From positions 992,001 to 1,056,000 of the forward strand of contig NZ_CP108677.1 in assembly GCF_035994945.1 (NCBI RefSeq): a stretch of 64,000 nucleotides of DNA. The letters run 5' to 3'. The translations under genes were made by a program, and so were the position numbers. The notes below the pieces were generated by a model, which was given only the letters and a program-made list of their open reading frames with translations, did not search any database and had not been told where the DNA came from. Below, piece by piece: positions 43,725 to 61,424 of this stretch. The number at the start of each line of letters is the position of its first letter. The first letter of the stretch is position 1. Origin of the DNA: Streptomyces sp. NBC_01216. Lineage in GTDB: Bacteria > Actinomycetota > Actinomycetes > Streptomycetales > Streptomycetaceae.

Positions 43725-44474
43725 GTGGCAGTCACCGGACAGCGACGACGGCCGGTCGTGGTGCTCTACGAGCGGATCGCGGACGCCATCCACGACGGCG
43801 TCTATCCGCCGGGCTCCACCCTGCCCTCGGAACCGAGGCTGGCGGCGGAACTCGGCGTGAGCCGGCCCGCACTGCGCGAGGCGCTGCTGCTGCTCCAGGA
43901 GGACGGCCTGCTGTCGGTGCGGCGCGGAGTGGGCAGGACCGTCAACGACCATCCCCCGCGGCGCGGCTTCGAGCACATCCAGCCGCTGGAGGAACTGATC
44001 GGCGCGGGTACGCCGCTGCGGGTGAGCGCCCTGCTGCGGACGGTCGAGGAGCCGACCGACTTCACCACCCAGCACCTGCTCGCCCCCGCCCGCGCGGAGC
44101 TGCGCTTCTGGGAGTCCCTGCTGACCGGGGACGGCGCGGCGGCGGCGCTCAGCCACGAGTGGGCCGCCGACGAGGACGTGCTGGAGGCGGCCCATCCGGA
44201 GTTCGCCCGCGCACTGCGCGAGGAGTCCGCCCCGGAGCGCGTCTCGATGCTCGCGGTGCTCGCCGCCGCCTCGCGCGGGGTGCCGCTGGAGGCACACAGC
44301 GCCGTGACGGCGACCCTGCTCGGCCAGCGGCGCGGCAAGCAGCTCGGACGCCCCGCGGACACCCCGGCGGTGCTGGTCACGCAGGTGGTGCGGGTCGGAC
44401 CGACTCCGGTCCTGGCGGCCAAGCACATGCTCCCGACGGGTGCCCCGGCCCTTCCGGTCCTCCAGTCGAACTGA
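43725..44474 (+). CDS. GntR family transcriptional regulator
   Basis: A 249-residue regulator with the N-terminal GntR winged helix: [51 protein letters not shown] and the wing VRRGVGRTV. The C-terminal half resembles a UTRA-like effector domain but is divergent. GTG 43725 is chosen because GGGGA lies about eight bases upstream; GTG 43719 is too close to it. The adenosine deaminase gene follows 88 bp downstream in the same direction and may be co-regulated. Ligand unknown. Confidence 0.88.
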   Translation: MAVTGQRRRPVVVLYERIADAIHDGVYPPGSTLPSEPRLAAELGVSRPALREALLLLQEDGLLSVRRGVGRTVNDHPPRRGFEHIQPLEELIGAGTPLRVSALLRTVEEPTDFTTQHLLAPARAELRFWESLLTGDGAAAALSHEWAADEDVLEAAHPEFARALREESAPERVSMLAVLAAASRGVPLEAHSAVTATLLGQRRGKQLGRPADTPAVLVTQVVRVGPTPVLAAKHMLPTGAPALPVLQSN

Positions 44475-44562
44475 TCCGCACACGACGCCCGGGACGTCAC
44501 GAGGGTGCTCTGTCGCCACCGTCACAGCGCCGGAGGCGCTCCGTGGCGTACACTTCCGCGCC

Positions 44563-45672
44563 ATGCACTTGTCTGACAACCTCCCCAGCGCTACCGCGTC
44601 TCCCGCCACCTCCCCTGTCGCCGAGTGGATCAGGCGGGCCCCCAAGGCCGTCCTGCACGATCACCTCGACGGTGGTCTGCGGCCCGCCACCATCGTCGAG
44701 CTGGCACGCGCCTGCGGCTACACCGCGCTGCCGACGGAGGACCCGGCCGCGCTCGCGGTGTGGTTCCGGAACGCCGCCGACTCCGGTTCGCTGGAGCGGT
44801 ACCTGGAGACCTTCGCCCACACCTGCGCCGTGATGCAGACCCGTGCGGCGCTCTTCCGGATCGCGACCGAGTGCGCCGAGGACCTGGCGGCCGACGGGGT
44901 CGTCTACGCGGAGATCCGCTATGCCCCCGAGCAGCACCTGGAGGGCGGGCTGAGCCTCGACGAGGTGGTCGAGGCCGTGAACGACGGCTTCCGTGAGGGC
45001 GAGCGCCGTACCGACGGGCGGATCACCGTCCGGGCGCTGCTGACGGGTATGCGTCACACCGACCGTTCGCTGGAGATCGCGCGTCTCACGGTGGCCCACC
45101 GCGAGAACGGTGTGGCCGGCTTCGACATCGCCGGCGGCGAGATCGGCAACCCGCCGGCCCGCCACCTCCCCGCCTTCCAGTACCTGAAGCGGAACAACTG
45201 CCACTTCACCATCCACGCGGGCGAGGCCGTCGGCGCGGAGTCGATCCACGAGGCCGTGCAGGTCTGCGGGGCCGAACGGGTCGGTCACGGGGTGCGCATC
45301 ACGGACGACATCGCGGAGGACGGGACGCTCGGGCACCTCGCGGCGTACGTGCGCGACAACCGCGTCGCCCTGGAGGTCTGCCCGACCTCCAACCTCCAGA
45401 CGGGCGCGGCCAAGGACTACGCCTCGCACCCGATCGAGGAGCTGCGCCGGCTCGGGTTCCGGGTCACGCTCAACACGGACAACCGGCTGGTCTCCGGCAC
45501 GACCATGAGCGAGGAGTTCCAGCACATGGCCGACGCCTTCGGCTACGGGCCCGAGGTGTTCGAGGAGTTCACGGTCGCCGCCCTCGACGCGGCGTTCCTG
45601 CCGCTGCCCGAGCGGCGACGCCTGATCGACGAGGTCGTCCGCCCGGGGTACGCGGGCCTCGTCACCGCGTAG
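44563..45672 (+). CDS. add: Adenosine deaminase
   Basis: A 369-residue zinc enzyme that deaminates adenosine or deoxyadenosine to inosine in purine salvage. The metal-binding and catalytic motifs are complete: LHDHLDGG (H32, H34), the FTIHAGE segment with catalytic glutamate, ERVGHGVRI, and the [10 protein letters not shown] aspartate. The PTSNLQTGA motif supports the true adenosine deaminase clade. ATG 44563 begins the protein; the upstream frame is not coding. The gene is convergent with the S9 peptidase operon. Confidence 0.96.
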   Translation: MHLSDNLPSATASPATSPVAEWIRRAPKAVLHDHLDGGLRPATIVELARACGYTALPTEDPAALAVWFRNAADSGSLERYLETFAHTCAVMQTRAALFRIATECAEDLAADGVVYAEIRYAPEQHLEGGLSLDEVVEAVNDGFREGERRTDGRITVRALLTGMRHTDRSLEIARLTVAHRENGVAGFDIAGGEIGNPPARHLPAFQYLKRNNCHFTIHAGEAVGAESIHEAVQVCGAERVGHGVRITDDIAEDGTLGHLAAYVRDNRVALEVCPTSNLQTGAAKDYASHPIEELRRLGFRVTLNTDNRLVSGTTMSEEFQHMADAFGYGPEVFEEFTVAALDAAFLPLPERRRLIDEVVRPGYAGLVTA

Positions 45673-45759
45673 CGGGCGGCCTCCGAGGGCGACGCCGTGT
45701 GCCCGGCCCGGGGCGGGCGCGCGGGCGTCCGCCGAGTCCGGGACCGCCGGGTCCGGGTG

Positions 45760-47739
45760 TCACTTGCGCAGCTCCAGGAGCGGGACGTCGGGCCGGTCGA
45801 TGCCGAAGGTCTGCGCGTAGAGGGAAAGTTCGGCTTCCAGGGCACGGGTCATGGTCCCGGCGAGGCGGAAACCGTGGCCCTCGCCCTCGAAGGCGAGGTA
45901 GGCGTGGGGGATGCCCCGCCCGGCCATGCGGGCGAGGAAGCGTTCGCTCTGGGCGGGCGGGCAGATCACGTCGTCGAGGCCCTGGAGCAGCAGGAAGGGG
46001 GCCGAGATCCGTTCGACGTGGTGGATCGGCGAGCGATCCCGGTAGCGGGCGGGTACCTCGTCGAGCGGTCCGATCAGGGAGTCGAGGTAGCGGGACTCGA
46101 AGTCGTGGGTCTCGTCGGTGGCCCAGCCGAGCAGGTCGAGGATGGGGTAGATGATCGTGCCGCAGGCGTAGAGGTCGGCGGCGACGAGGGAGGCCGCCGT
46201 GGTCCAGCCGCCCGCGCTGCCACCGCGGATCGCGAGGCGGGCGGGGTCGGCGGTGCCCTCGGAGGCGAGCGCTCCGGCGACGGCGGCGCAGTCCTCGACG
46301 TCGACGACCCCCCACTGCTCCCGGAGCCGTTCACGGTACTCCCGGCCGTATCCGGTCGAACCGCCGTAGTTGACCTCGGCGACGCCGATGCCCCGGGAGG
46401 TGAAGTAGGCGATCTCCAGGTCGAGGACGAGCGGGGCGTGGCCGGTCGGGCCGCCGTGTGCCCACACCACGTAGGGGGGCAGTTCGTCGTCGGGGGCGAT
46501 CCGGTCGGGGTTGTGGGGCGGGTAGACGTGGGCGTGGATCTCGCGGTCGTCCGGGCCGGTGAAGGTGCGGATCTGGGGCTCGGGATAGTAGGCGGGGTCG
46601 ACGGGGTCGTCGTGTTGCGAGCCGACGACGCGGGTCCGGCCGGTACGGGTGTCCAGTTCGACGATCTCGTAGGCACTGCGGGGGCTGGCCGCGATGCCGA
46701 CGACGCGCGTGCCGTGCGCGCCCAGGGCCGGTGCCCAGTCGGTCCAGGGGCCGGGCGCGTCCACGAGTTCGCCGCTCTCCGGGTCGAGTATGCCGAGGGT
46801 GGTGGCGCCCTTGCCGTGGATGACGGCGACCAGGCCGTCGTCGAGGGGGTGGAACCATTCCTGGCCGATCTTCCACAGGGGGCCGCCGAACTCCTCCGGT
46901 CGTGGGCAGAGCGCGACGGACTCGCCGTCGGGGGCGGAGCGGTAGAGGTTCCACCAGCCGCTGCGGTCGCTGACGTGGAGCAGTCGGCCGTCGGCGGTCC
47001 AGTCGACCTGGGCGACCGACTCCTCAGGGCCGCCGGCGACGGTCCTGGTGTCGGCGAAGGCGCCGTCGGCGGTGACGTCGGCTAGCCGTACCTCGGTGCC
47101 GTCCCAGGGCATCCGCGGGTGGTCCCAGGCGATCCAGGCGACCTGTCGCCCGTCCGGGGAGAGGCGGGGGCCGGTGACGAAGCGGTCGCGGTCGTCGGTG
47201 AGTTCCCGTACGGCGGACCGCGCGTCGGCCGCCGAACCGTCCAGGGGGACGGCGGCGAGGACCCGGCGTACGTCGGTGGGCGCGGGGCCGGTGAACTCCT
47301 CCAGGACACACCAGACCTCGCCGCGGTCGGGGTGGATGACCGGGTCGGCCCAGCGCAGCCCGCCGCCGGTCGCCGAGACGGGGGTGAGCGGGCGGGGTGC
47401 CGCGCCGCCGTCGGGTGCGTGGGCGTACAGCCGCTGGTCGGTCAGGTGACTGAAGACGAGGAGGGGGCCGTCGCCGTCGCGTGGCACGCCGGCCCAGGGC
47501 CGGCCGCCGTACTCCATGACGCGGCTGCGGATGTTCCACGGTGCGGGGAGCACCGACTCCTCCGTGCCGTCGGCCCGCCGGCGGACGAGGGCGCGGCGGC
47601 CTCCCTCGGTGGGGCGCGGCGCGGTCCACCACACCTCGTCGCCGACGGTGCCGACGTATTCGGGACGGCCGTCGCGGGAGGCGGCGAGGGCGGCGCCGAT
47701 GGGTGACGGCCAGCTGCCGTATCGGCCGGTGGGTACCAT
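45760..47739 (-). CDS. S9 family serine peptidase (acylaminoacyl/dipeptidyl peptidase type)
   Basis: A 659-residue two-domain peptidase: an N-terminal seven-blade propeller (about 30-400) that restricts access, and a C-terminal alpha/beta hydrolase. The catalytic parts are visible: RGGSAGGWTTA with the nucleophile serine, LQGLDDVICPP with the aspartate and FEGEGHGFR with the histidine. It should cut short peptides in the cytoplasm. ATG 47739 has GGGGAG five bases upstream. It begins 11 bp after the M20 stop, so it is the last gene of the M55-M20-S9 operon. Confidence 0.94.
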   Translation of the reverse strand: MVPTGRYGSWPSPIGAALAASRDGRPEYVGTVGDEVWWTAPRPTEGGRRALVRRRADGTEESVLPAPWNIRSRVMEYGGRPWAGVPRDGDGPLLVFSHLTDQRLYAHAPDGGAAPRPLTPVSATGGGLRWADPVIHPDRGEVWCVLEEFTGPAPTDVRRVLAAVPLDGSAADARSAVRELTDDRDRFVTGPRLSPDGRQVAWIAWDHPRMPWDGTEVRLADVTADGAFADTRTVAGGPEESVAQVDWTADGRLLHVSDRSGWWNLYRSAPDGESVALCPRPEEFGGPLWKIGQEWFHPLDDGLVAVIHGKGATTLGILDPESGELVDAPGPWTDWAPALGAHGTRVVGIAASPRSAYEIVELDTRTGRTRVVGSQHDDPVDPAYYPEPQIRTFTGPDDREIHAHVYPPHNPDRIAPDDELPPYVVWAHGGPTGHAPLVLDLEIAYFTSRGIGVAEVNYGGSTGYGREYRERLREQWGVVDVEDCAAVAGALASEGTADPARLAIRGGSAGGWTTAASLVAADLYACGTIIYPILDLLGWATDETHDFESRYLDSLIGPLDEVPARYRDRSPIHHVERISAPFLLLQGLDDVICPPAQSERFLARMAGRGIPHAYLAFEGEGHGFRLAGTMTRALEAELSLYAQTFGIDRPDVPLLELRK

Positions 47740-47750
47740 GTCGACTCCCC

Positions 47751-49106
47751 TTACGCGGACTTGAGATAGTGGTCGAGGACCCGGATGCCGAAGTGGAGGG
47801 CGTCGACGGGCACCCGTTCGTCGACTCCGTGGAACATCGCACCGTAGTCCAGGCCGGGGGGCAGCTTGAGCGGGGAGAAGCCGTAGCCGGTGATGCCGAG
47901 CCGGGAGAACTGCTTGGCGTCGGTGCCGCCGGACATGCTGAACGGGACGACGTGGCCGTCCGGGTCGAAGTGCTCCACGGCGGCGCGGAGCTTCGCGAAG
48001 GTCGGTGAGTCGACGGGGGACTGCAGGGCGACCTCGCGGTGGTGGAAGCGCCAGTCGACGTAGGGGCCGGTGAGACGGTCCAGCGTCTCGGCGAACTCCT
48101 CGTCGCAGCCGGGCAGCGTCCGTCCGTCGATGTACGCGACGGCACGGCCGGGGATGACGTTGACCTTGGAACCTGCTTCCAGCATGGTCGGGTTGGCGCT
48201 GTTGCGGAGGGTGGGTTCGACGAGGGCGGCGGCCGGGCCGAGGCGTTCGAGGAGGGCGTCCGTGTCGAGGGCGGGCGCGTGTCCGTCGGTCTCGACGCCG
48301 TAGACGGCGGCGAGTTCGCCCAGGGCGGCGCGGACGGTCGGGGTGAGCCGGACGGGCCAGCGGTGGGTGCCGATGCGGGCGACGGCGGACGCGAGCCGGG
48401 TGACGGCGTTGGCCGTGTTGACCTTGGAACCGTGCCCGGCCCTGCCGTGGGCGGTGAGCTTGATCCAGGCGGTGCCGCGCTCGCCGGCGGCGATCGGGTA
48501 GAGCGTCGTGTCCGGGTCGGGGTGGAAGCTGAACGCCCCGGATTCGCCGATGCCTTCCGTGCAGCCTTCGAAGAGCTCGGGGTGGTGGTCGGCGAGGAAG
48601 CCGGAGCCGTCCTCGGCGCTGGCCTCCTCGTCGGCGGTGTAGGCGAGGACGATGTCGCGGCGGGGGCGGATGCCCTGGCGGGCCCAGCAGCGGGCGACGG
48701 CGAGGACCATCGCGTCCATGTTCTTCATGTCGACGGCGCCGCGTCCCCAGACGGCTCCGTCGTGGATCTCGCCCGAGAAGGGGTGCCGGGTCCAGTCGCC
48801 GGGCTCGGCCGGGACCACGTCGAGGTGTCCGTGGACGAGCAGGGCGTCGGCGGACGGGTCGGTGCCCGCGATCCGGGCGACGACGTTGGTGCGGCCGGGT
48901 GTGCGTTCCAGGAGGACGGGGTCCAGGCCGGCGGCGGCGAGGCGTTCGGCGACGTACTCGGCCGCGGGTCGCTCGCGGCAGTCGCCGTCGCCTCGGTTGG
49001 TGGTGTCGATCCGGATCAGTTCGGAGGTGAAGGTCACCACCTCGTCGAGCGCCGTGGCGTCGACCGTCGCCGCCGTCCCCTCGGTGCGTGTGACCGATTC
49101 AGCCAT
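47751..49106 (-). CDS. M20 family metallopeptidase
   Basis: A 451-residue di-zinc peptidase of the M20/ArgE/CPG2 type. Zinc ligands are in LVHGHLDVVP, GRGAVDMKN and YTADEEAS (the last holds the catalytic glutamate), and the dimerisation domain sits between about 200 and 320. Family members are carboxypeptidases, dipeptidases or deacylases. ATG 49104-49106 overlaps the M55 stop (ATGGCTGA), indicating translational coupling; a longer upstream frame is not coding. The second gene of the peptidase operon. Confidence 0.94.
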   Translation of the reverse strand: MAESVTRTEGTAATVDATALDEVVTFTSELIRIDTTNRGDGDCRERPAAEYVAERLAAAGLDPVLLERTPGRTNVVARIAGTDPSADALLVHGHLDVVPAEPGDWTRHPFSGEIHDGAVWGRGAVDMKNMDAMVLAVARCWARQGIRPRRDIVLAYTADEEASAEDGSGFLADHHPELFEGCTEGIGESGAFSFHPDPDTTLYPIAAGERGTAWIKLTAHGRAGHGSKVNTANAVTRLASAVARIGTHRWPVRLTPTVRAALGELAAVYGVETDGHAPALDTDALLERLGPAAALVEPTLRNSANPTMLEAGSKVNVIPGRAVAYIDGRTLPGCDEEFAETLDRLTGPYVDWRFHHREVALQSPVDSPTFAKLRAAVEHFDPDGHVVPFSMSGGTDAKQFSRLGITGYGFSPLKLPPGLDYGAMFHGVDERVPVDALHFGIRVLDHYLKSA

Positions 49107-49932
49107 ACTGTTCCTCCACCGCGGCCGAGACGATGGTCGTGACCGCTTTGAACGTGCGGATGCTCTCGTACATGGTGGGGGCGGAGTAGGCGACCCGGCG
49201 CTCCGCGACGCGCGCCACGCCGGGCACGATCGTGGCGGCGCCCGCCAGGTGCTCGGCGTCGAACTCGAGCTCCATGGTGAACGGGCCGCCCCGGACCGGC
49301 TCGTGGCGTACGGCGAGGGCGGTCGCGGCCTTGGCCGCCGCGCGGATCTCGGACGCGGTACGGCTGGGGGTGCGGCAGACGGCCGCGTACCGCGACACAT
49401 GGTCCTTCACGGCGACCTTGTGGGCCTCGGGTGCGTAGCCGAGCGCGTCCTCGCAGGTCAGGTCGTCGCCGGTGACGAGGATGACGGGCACTCCGTACTC
49501 GGCGACGACGTGGGCGTTGAGGTGGCCCTCTCCGGCGCGCTCGCCGTCGAGCCATACGCCGGTGAGGGAGTTGGCGAGATAGGTGTGGGCGAGCACCCCC
49601 TCGGCGCCCGCCCCCGTGTGGTAGCCGACGAAGGCGATGCCGTCGACGTCGCCGTGCTGTACGCCCTCGACCATGGAGAGCGCCTTGTGCCGTCCGGTGA
49701 GCATCTCGGCCCGCTCGTCGAGCCGTTCCAGGAGGAGGTTGCGCATGGTCCAGTGCGCCTCGTTGACGAGTACCTCGGTGGCGCCGCCGTCGAAGAAGCC
49801 GAGCACCGCCGCGTTGACGTCGGAGGTGAACAGGGCGCGGCACCGCTCCCACTGGGGGGTGCCGGGGAGCACGTCGGCGGGCCAGGTGACTCCGGTGGCG
49901 CCTTCCATGTCGGCGCTGATGAGGATCTTCAC
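49099..49932 (-). CDS. M55 family D-aminopeptidase (DppA-like)
   Basis: A 277-residue zinc aminopeptidase of the DppA family, which forms decamers and removes N-terminal D-amino acids. The N-terminal ISADMEGATG supplies the metal ligands D8 and E10, and NEAHW, VGYHTGAG and the VTGDD segment follow in family order. GTG 49932 has GGGAG four bases upstream. As the first gene of M55-M20-S9 it suggests use of D-amino-acid-containing peptides, such as peptidoglycan fragments. Confidence 0.93.
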   Translation of the reverse strand: MKILISADMEGATGVTWPADVLPGTPQWERCRALFTSDVNAAVLGFFDGGATEVLVNEAHWTMRNLLLERLDERAEMLTGRHKALSMVEGVQHGDVDGIAFVGYHTGAGAEGVLAHTYLANSLTGVWLDGERAGEGHLNAHVVAEYGVPVILVTGDDLTCEDALGYAPEAHKVAVKDHVSRYAAVCRTPSRTASEIRAAAKAATALAVRHEPVRGGPFTMELEFDAEHLAGAATIVPGVARVAERRVAYSAPTMYESIRTFKAVTTIVSAAVEEQYG

Positions 49933-50289
49933 GGCTCTCCCGGTTCTTCGCGCGGCGGGGACACGAAGCACCGGGCGGGGTGGCCGAGCGGGCGCGGCTC
50001 CCCCGGGCCGCGGGCGGGGCGCACGGTGACGTGCATGCTCATACACCGTCACGTTACGCGCTGGGGAACGGCCGGGCCAGGACCCTTGGCGGGCCGAAGC
50101 CCGGAGGACCGTCGGACCGGAGGAGGTGCGGTGCGGGCACCCGTCGCGGCACGGTCCGCGAGGGGCCGTGCCGCGAGACGTCCGGTGGAGAGGGCCGGTG
50201 CAGGGGCCGGTGCAGGGGCCGCCGGTCGCCCGGGGGTGCCTCCGGGGGAGGTCCGGAGCGCCGCCGGGGCGCGGGCGCCCCGGCGTCCG
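49933..50289. other. Spacer between the peptidase operon and the PKS cluster
   Basis: These 357 bp hold no gene I can support. A small tandem repeat of about 12 bp (GGGGCCGGTGCA, near 50191-50222) is the only structure. It probably includes the peptidase operon promoter and the left boundary of the polyketide cluster. Confidence 0.5.
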
Positions 50290-53200
50290 TCAGTCTCCGG
50301 CGCCCGGCAGCAGGGAGTTCGCCCAGCGTTCGACCGCCTGGGCCGTCGTGGCGGAGTGTTCCTCGAGCATGGTGAAGTGGTCGCCGGTCACCTCCGCGGC
50401 CTCGTGCTGCAGGTGCCAGGAGGCGATCCGTTCCTCGGTCTTCCCGTACGGTGCGGCGGCGTGCACGAGCAGGGTGGGCGCGCTGATCGGCTGCGGTTTC
50501 CATTCCCTGAAGAGGCGGGCGTAGGCCCCCATGCCGGTCAGCCGGTGGTCGTCGAGCGACACGAGCCGGCTCTCCCGCTCCAGCATGCCGCGGACCATCA
50601 CGTCCCGGCCACGCGGGTCGTCCGCGCAGGCCGGGGTGTCGAGGAGGGCGACCCCGGCGGGGACCGTGCCGTGGCGTTCCAGCGCGTCGGCGACCGCGTG
50701 GGCGACCCAGCCTCCGGCGGAACGGCCGACGAGGAGCAGCGGAGCTCCCTGCGCCAGGTCGAGTGCCGTCCGTGCGTGCAGTTCGGCCAGGGCGTCGACG
50801 GACGCGGGCAGGGGTTCGCCCGGCAGGAATCCGGGGTGCGGGAGGGCCGCCACCCGCCAGGCGTCGCCGAAGCCGGCGGCGAACCGGGCGTAGACGTGAG
50901 CACCGGAGATCGCGCTGAAGGCGGGCAGGCAGACGACCGTGGGCCGGGAGCCTCGGGGGCCGAACCGGACCGGGGCGGTGCGGGTCACCGCCTGCGAGGG
51001 GTCGGAGAAGGTGCGTCGCATCAGGGCGGCGGACTCGATCATCGCACCTGCCTGGGCGAGTCGTCCGTCCCGGGCCGCCTGCGTGAAGAGCGCGGTGAGC
51101 AGTCCGGCGCCCTCCTCGGCGTCCTGCCGGTCCGGGTCGAGCGCGCCGCGCGGGACGGGCCCGGCGGCGGCCTCCTCCAGCCGGGCCCCGACGAAGGCCG
51201 TGAGCGCGTCCAGGTCGGGATGGTCGAAGACGAGTGTGCGGGGAAGTCGCAGGCCGAGGGTTCCGCCGAGGCGGTTGCGCAGCTCGATCGCGGTGAGCGA
51301 GTCGAAGCCGAGTTCCTGGAAGGAGCGGTCCGCGGTGACCGTCGCGGGTGAGGAGTGGCCGAGGGTCTCCGATGCCTCCGCGCGCAGGAGTTCGCGCAGG
51401 GCGTCCGCGCGTGCCGTGCCGGCGAGGCCGGCGAGGCGGCGGAGGGCCGGCGTCCGCGCGGGGTCGTCGGCCGGGGCCGTGGGAGCGGGCGGGGCGGGCG
51501 TCGCCGTGTCCGTCAGGGGCGCGGGGCCGGTGGTGGGGGTGTGCGCGGCGGCGGGAGCGCGGTCGGCGGGCAGGCCACGCGTGGCGGGCGGGATGGGCGT
51601 GCTCGGCAGGATCGTGGGGCCGGGCGGGTCCTCCAGCCAGTAGTGCTGCCGCTGGAAGGGGTAGGTGGGCAGGTCCGCGAGGGTGGCGCGCCCCTCGGTC
51701 AGACGGGTCCAGTCGACCGTCGCGCCGTCGACGTGGAGCCGGGCCAACGCCGTGAGGAAGGAGTCGCCTTCGGGGCGGTCGGAGCGCAGGGCGGCGGCGA
51801 AGACCTGCTCGTCGGCCTCGGGGACGATCTTCTGTGTGAGAGCGGTCAGGACCCCGCCGGGCCCCACCTCCAGCCAGCGCACCGCGCCGTGGGCGCGGGC
51901 GCGTTCCACCGCCTCCGCGAAGCGCACCGGGCGCCGGACGTGCCGTACCCAGTAGTCGGTGTCCACGACCTCGGGGGGAAGGCCGGCCAGCGCTGGCTCC
52001 CGTAGTTCCAGCCCTGCCACGACGTCATGGAAGTCCTCCAGCATGGGGTCCATCAGCGGGGAGTGGAAGGCGTGACTGACCTTCAGCCGGGTGGTCCGCA
52101 GCCCCCGTCGGCGCCAGTCGTCCAGGAGGGTCAGTACGGCGTCCCGCTCGCCCGACACCACGACCGACGCCGGGCCGTTCACCGCCGCCAGCGCGACCCG
52201 GCCGGCCAGGCCGGACAGCTCGGCGCGGACCTCGGCCTCGGTGAGCTCGACCGCCACCATGGCTCCCCCGGGCGGCAGTTGCTGCATCAGCCGGCCCCGG
52301 GCCTCTACCAGGCGGCAGGCGTCCGGGAGGGACAGGACACCGGCGACGTGGGCCGCGGCCACCTCGCCGACGGAGTGCCCCACCACGGCCTGGACGTCGA
52401 CGCCCAGCGACCGGACGAGGCGGAAGAGCGAGACCTCCACGGCGAACAGCGCCACCTGGGCGTTGCCCGTCCGGTCGAGCCGGCCGTCGTCGGGCCCGGC
52501 CGCGAAGACGAGTTCCCGCAACGGTGTGCCGGTCAGTTCGGCGATCTCGTCGAAGGACCGCGCGAAGACGGGATAGGTCGCGTACAGCTCCTTGCCCATC
52601 CCGGGCCGTTGGCTGCCCTGCCCGGAGAAGAGCGCCGCGGTGGCACCCGAGGCGGCGACCCCGGTGACCGGGGGCCGGTCCTCGGCGCCGCCGAAGAGCA
52701 CGGCCCGGTGCCGGAAGACGGCGCGCCGGGCGAGCGAGGCTCCCACGTCGGCGGGGTCGGCCGGGTTCTCCCCCACGTAGGCCCGCAGCGCGCCGACCCG
52801 TTCGTCCAGAGCCCGGGGGTCGCGGGCGGACAGCGGCCAGGGGACGAGGGGTGCGGGAGCGGTGGCCGGGCGGGGTGCGGTGTCCTCGTCCGTGGCCTCC
52901 TCCAGGATCACATGGGCGTTCGTGCCGCTGATACCGAAGGAGGAGACGGCGGCGCGGCGCGGCCGGTCCGTACGCGGCCAGTCGCGTCGTCGCGTCAGCA
53001 GTTCGACGTCCCCGGCGGACCAGTCCACGTGGGGTGACGGCTCCTCGGCGTGGAGCGTCCGGGGCATGACCCCGTGCCGCATCGCCTCCACCATCTTGAT
53101 CACTCCGCCCACGCCGGCGGCGGCCTGCGTGTGGCCCACGTTCGACTTCATCGAGCCGAGGTAGAGGGGCTGTCCGGGCGTCCGTTCGCGGCCGTAGGTG

Positions 53201-54270
53201 GCGAGCAGGGCCTGCGCCTCGATGGGGTCGCCGAGTGCGGTCCCGGTCCCGTGCCCCTCCACCACGTCCACGTCCCGGGCGGACAGGCCGGCGTGGGCCA
53301 GGGCCTTGCGGATGACCCGCTGCTGCGAGGGGCCGTTGGGCGCCGACAGGCCGTTGGAGGCACCGTCCTGGTTGACCGCGACGCCGCGCAGCAGTGCGAG
53401 GACGGGGTGGCCGTGGCGCCGGGCGTCGGAGAGCCGCTCCACGAGGAGCATCCCGGCTCCCTCGGCCCAGCCCGTGCCGTCGGCTCCCGCTCCGAAGGCC
53501 CGGCACCGTCCGTCGGGAGAGAGCCCCCGTTGTCGGCTGAAGGAGAGGAAGGCCCGCGGCGTGGCCATGATCGTCACACCGCCGGCCAGTGCGAGCCCGC
53601 ATTCGCCGGCCCGCAGGGCCTGTGCCGCCGCGTGCAGGGCCACCAGTGACGACGAGCAGGCGGTGTCGACGGTCACCGCCGGCCCCTCGAATCCGAGGGT
53701 GTACGAGATGCGTCCGGAGGCCACGCCGCCGGAGAGGCCGGTGACGAGGTAGGGCTCGACGGCTTCGGGGACCTGCTGGGTGGCGTAGTCGTGGTGCACC
53801 ACGCCCGTGAAGACGCCGGTGTCACTGCCGCGCAGCGCCTCGGGGTCGATCCCGGCCCGTTCGAAGACCTCCCAGGAGGTCTCCAGCAGGAGCCGCTGCT
53901 GCGGGTCCATGGCCAGGGCCTCGCGGGGCGACACCCCGAAGAACTCGGGGTCGAAGAGCGCCGCGTCGTGCAGGAACCCGCCCTCGCGGGCGTAACAGGT
54001 CCCCGGCCGGTCGGGGTCGGGGTCGTAGATCTCCTCCAGGTCCCAGCCGCGGTTCGTCGGGAAGCCGGACACCGCGTCGCGCTCCTCCCGTACGAGCCGC
54101 CACAGGTCCTCGGGGGAGCGCACCCCGCCCGGGTAGCGGCACGCCATGCCGATGATGGCGATCGGTTCGCGGCTCGCCGTCTCGGCCCGCTGCAGCCGCA
54201 GACGGGTGTCGTGCAGTTCGGCGGTGACCTTCTTCAGATAGCCGACCAGCTTCTCCTCGGTGCCCGTCAC
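50290..54270 (-). CDS. Type I modular polyketide synthase, final module (KS-AT-ACP-TE)
   Basis: A 1326-residue PKS. Residues 4-30 are a coiled-coil docking helix ([20 protein letters not shown]). KS: about 35-460, catalytic C205 in DTACSSS, H340 and H380. AT: about 545-850, S633 in [10 protein letters not shown], with HAFH at 733-736, the malonyl-CoA signature. A Pro/Ala/Thr linker follows with no ketoreductase. ACP: about 955-1035, S991 in LGFDSL. Thioesterase: about 1105-1320, S1184 in GRSAGG, D1211 and H1298 in GDHFTML. The enzyme extends by malonate, leaves the beta-keto group unreduced and releases the chain. It starts two bases after the PKS1 stop. Confidence 0.96.
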   Translation of the reverse strand: MTGTEEKLVGYLKKVTAELHDTRLRLQRAETASREPIAIIGMACRYPGGVRSPEDLWRLVREERDAVSGFPTNRGWDLEEIYDPDPDRPGTCYAREGGFLHDAALFDPEFFGVSPREALAMDPQQRLLLETSWEVFERAGIDPEALRGSDTGVFTGVVHHDYATQQVPEAVEPYLVTGLSGGVASGRISYTLGFEGPAVTVDTACSSSLVALHAAAQALRAGECGLALAGGVTIMATPRAFLSFSRQRGLSPDGRCRAFGAGADGTGWAEGAGMLLVERLSDARRHGHPVLALLRGVAVNQDGASNGLSAPNGPSQQRVIRKALAHAGLSARDVDVVEGHGTGTALGDPIEAQALLATYGRERTPGQPLYLGSMKSNVGHTQAAAGVGGVIKMVEAMRHGVMPRTLHAEEPSPHVDWSAGDVELLTRRRDWPRTDRPRRAAVSSFGISGTNAHVILEEATDEDTAPRPATAPAPLVPWPLSARDPRALDERVGALRAYVGENPADPADVGASLARRAVFRHRAVLFGGAEDRPPVTGVAASGATAALFSGQGSQRPGMGKELYATYPVFARSFDEIAELTGTPLRELVFAAGPDDGRLDRTGNAQVALFAVEVSLFRLVRSLGVDVQAVVGHSVGEVAAAHVAGVLSLPDACRLVEARGRLMQQLPPGGAMVAVELTEAEVRAELSGLAGRVALAAVNGPASVVVSGERDAVLTLLDDWRRRGLRTTRLKVSHAFHSPLMDPMLEDFHDVVAGLELREPALAGLPPEVVDTDYWVRHVRRPVRFAEAVERARAHGAVRWLEVGPGGVLTALTQKIVPEADEQVFAAALRSDRPEGDSFLTALARLHVDGATVDWTRLTEGRATLADLPTYPFQRQHYWLEDPPGPTILPSTPIPPATRGLPADRAPAAAHTPTTGPAPLTDTATPAPPAPTAPADDPARTPALRRLAGLAGTARADALRELLRAEASETLGHSSPATVTADRSFQELGFDSLTAIELRNRLGGTLGLRLPRTLVFDHPDLDALTAFVGARLEEAAAGPVPRGALDPDRQDAEEGAGLLTALFTQAARDGRLAQAGAMIESAALMRRTFSDPSQAVTRTAPVRFGPRGSRPTVVCLPAFSAISGAHVYARFAAGFGDAWRVAALPHPGFLPGEPLPASVDALAELHARTALDLAQGAPLLLVGRSAGGWVAHAVADALERHGTVPAGVALLDTPACADDPRGRDVMVRGMLERESRLVSLDDHRLTGMGAYARLFREWKPQPISAPTLLVHAAAPYGKTEERIASWHLQHEAAEVTGDHFTMLEEHSATTAQAVERWANSLLPGAGD

Positions 54271-54271
54271 G

Positions 54272-61081
<6,810 letters not shown>

Positions 61082-61424
61082 TCGCACGCTCCTGCCTGCT
61101 TTGAGTTTCCACCGTCGGCACAGCACCTGGGGGCCGGGCGGCGCCGTTTCCTCCGGCTCGCGCACCCTTCCGGCCGTTCCCGGCGAGCACACCTGGTGTA
61201 ACGCTAGAAAGGGCGGTACGGCGAATACAACCCCTAGTTCGTTCCCCTGATCCACTGTTTCCGCCCCTAATCCAGCGGGGGTCCGGATTTCCCAAGAACG
61301 CGTCCAGAAGCTGTGCAGAAGGCGTTCAGCGCCTGTCCCCGAACCTGGCGGAGTCCAGCCAACGCAGTGCTGCGATGCCCGCTCGGGGCGGGATGTGGCA
61401 CGTTTCAGATCGGGAAGGTCGCAC
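61082..61424. promoter_or_regulatory. Divergent promoter region between PKS and halogenase genes
   Basis: This 343-bp gap controls both arms of the polyketide cluster. It contains CCCCT repeats at 61231, 61244 and 61264; two of them are longer near-copies, CCCCTGATCCA and CCCCTAATCCA, spaced 20 bp apart. No gene is present. GGAAGG precedes the halogenase start. Confidence 0.6.
61231..61274. repeat. Three CCCCT direct repeats, candidate activator site
   Basis: CCCCTAGTTCG (61231-61241), CCCCTGATCCA (61244-61254) and CCCCTAATCCA (61264-61274). The last two start 20 bp apart, about two helical turns, as expected for a dimeric activator bound on one face of the DNA. They lie near the middle of the divergent promoter. 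Confidence 0.55.
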
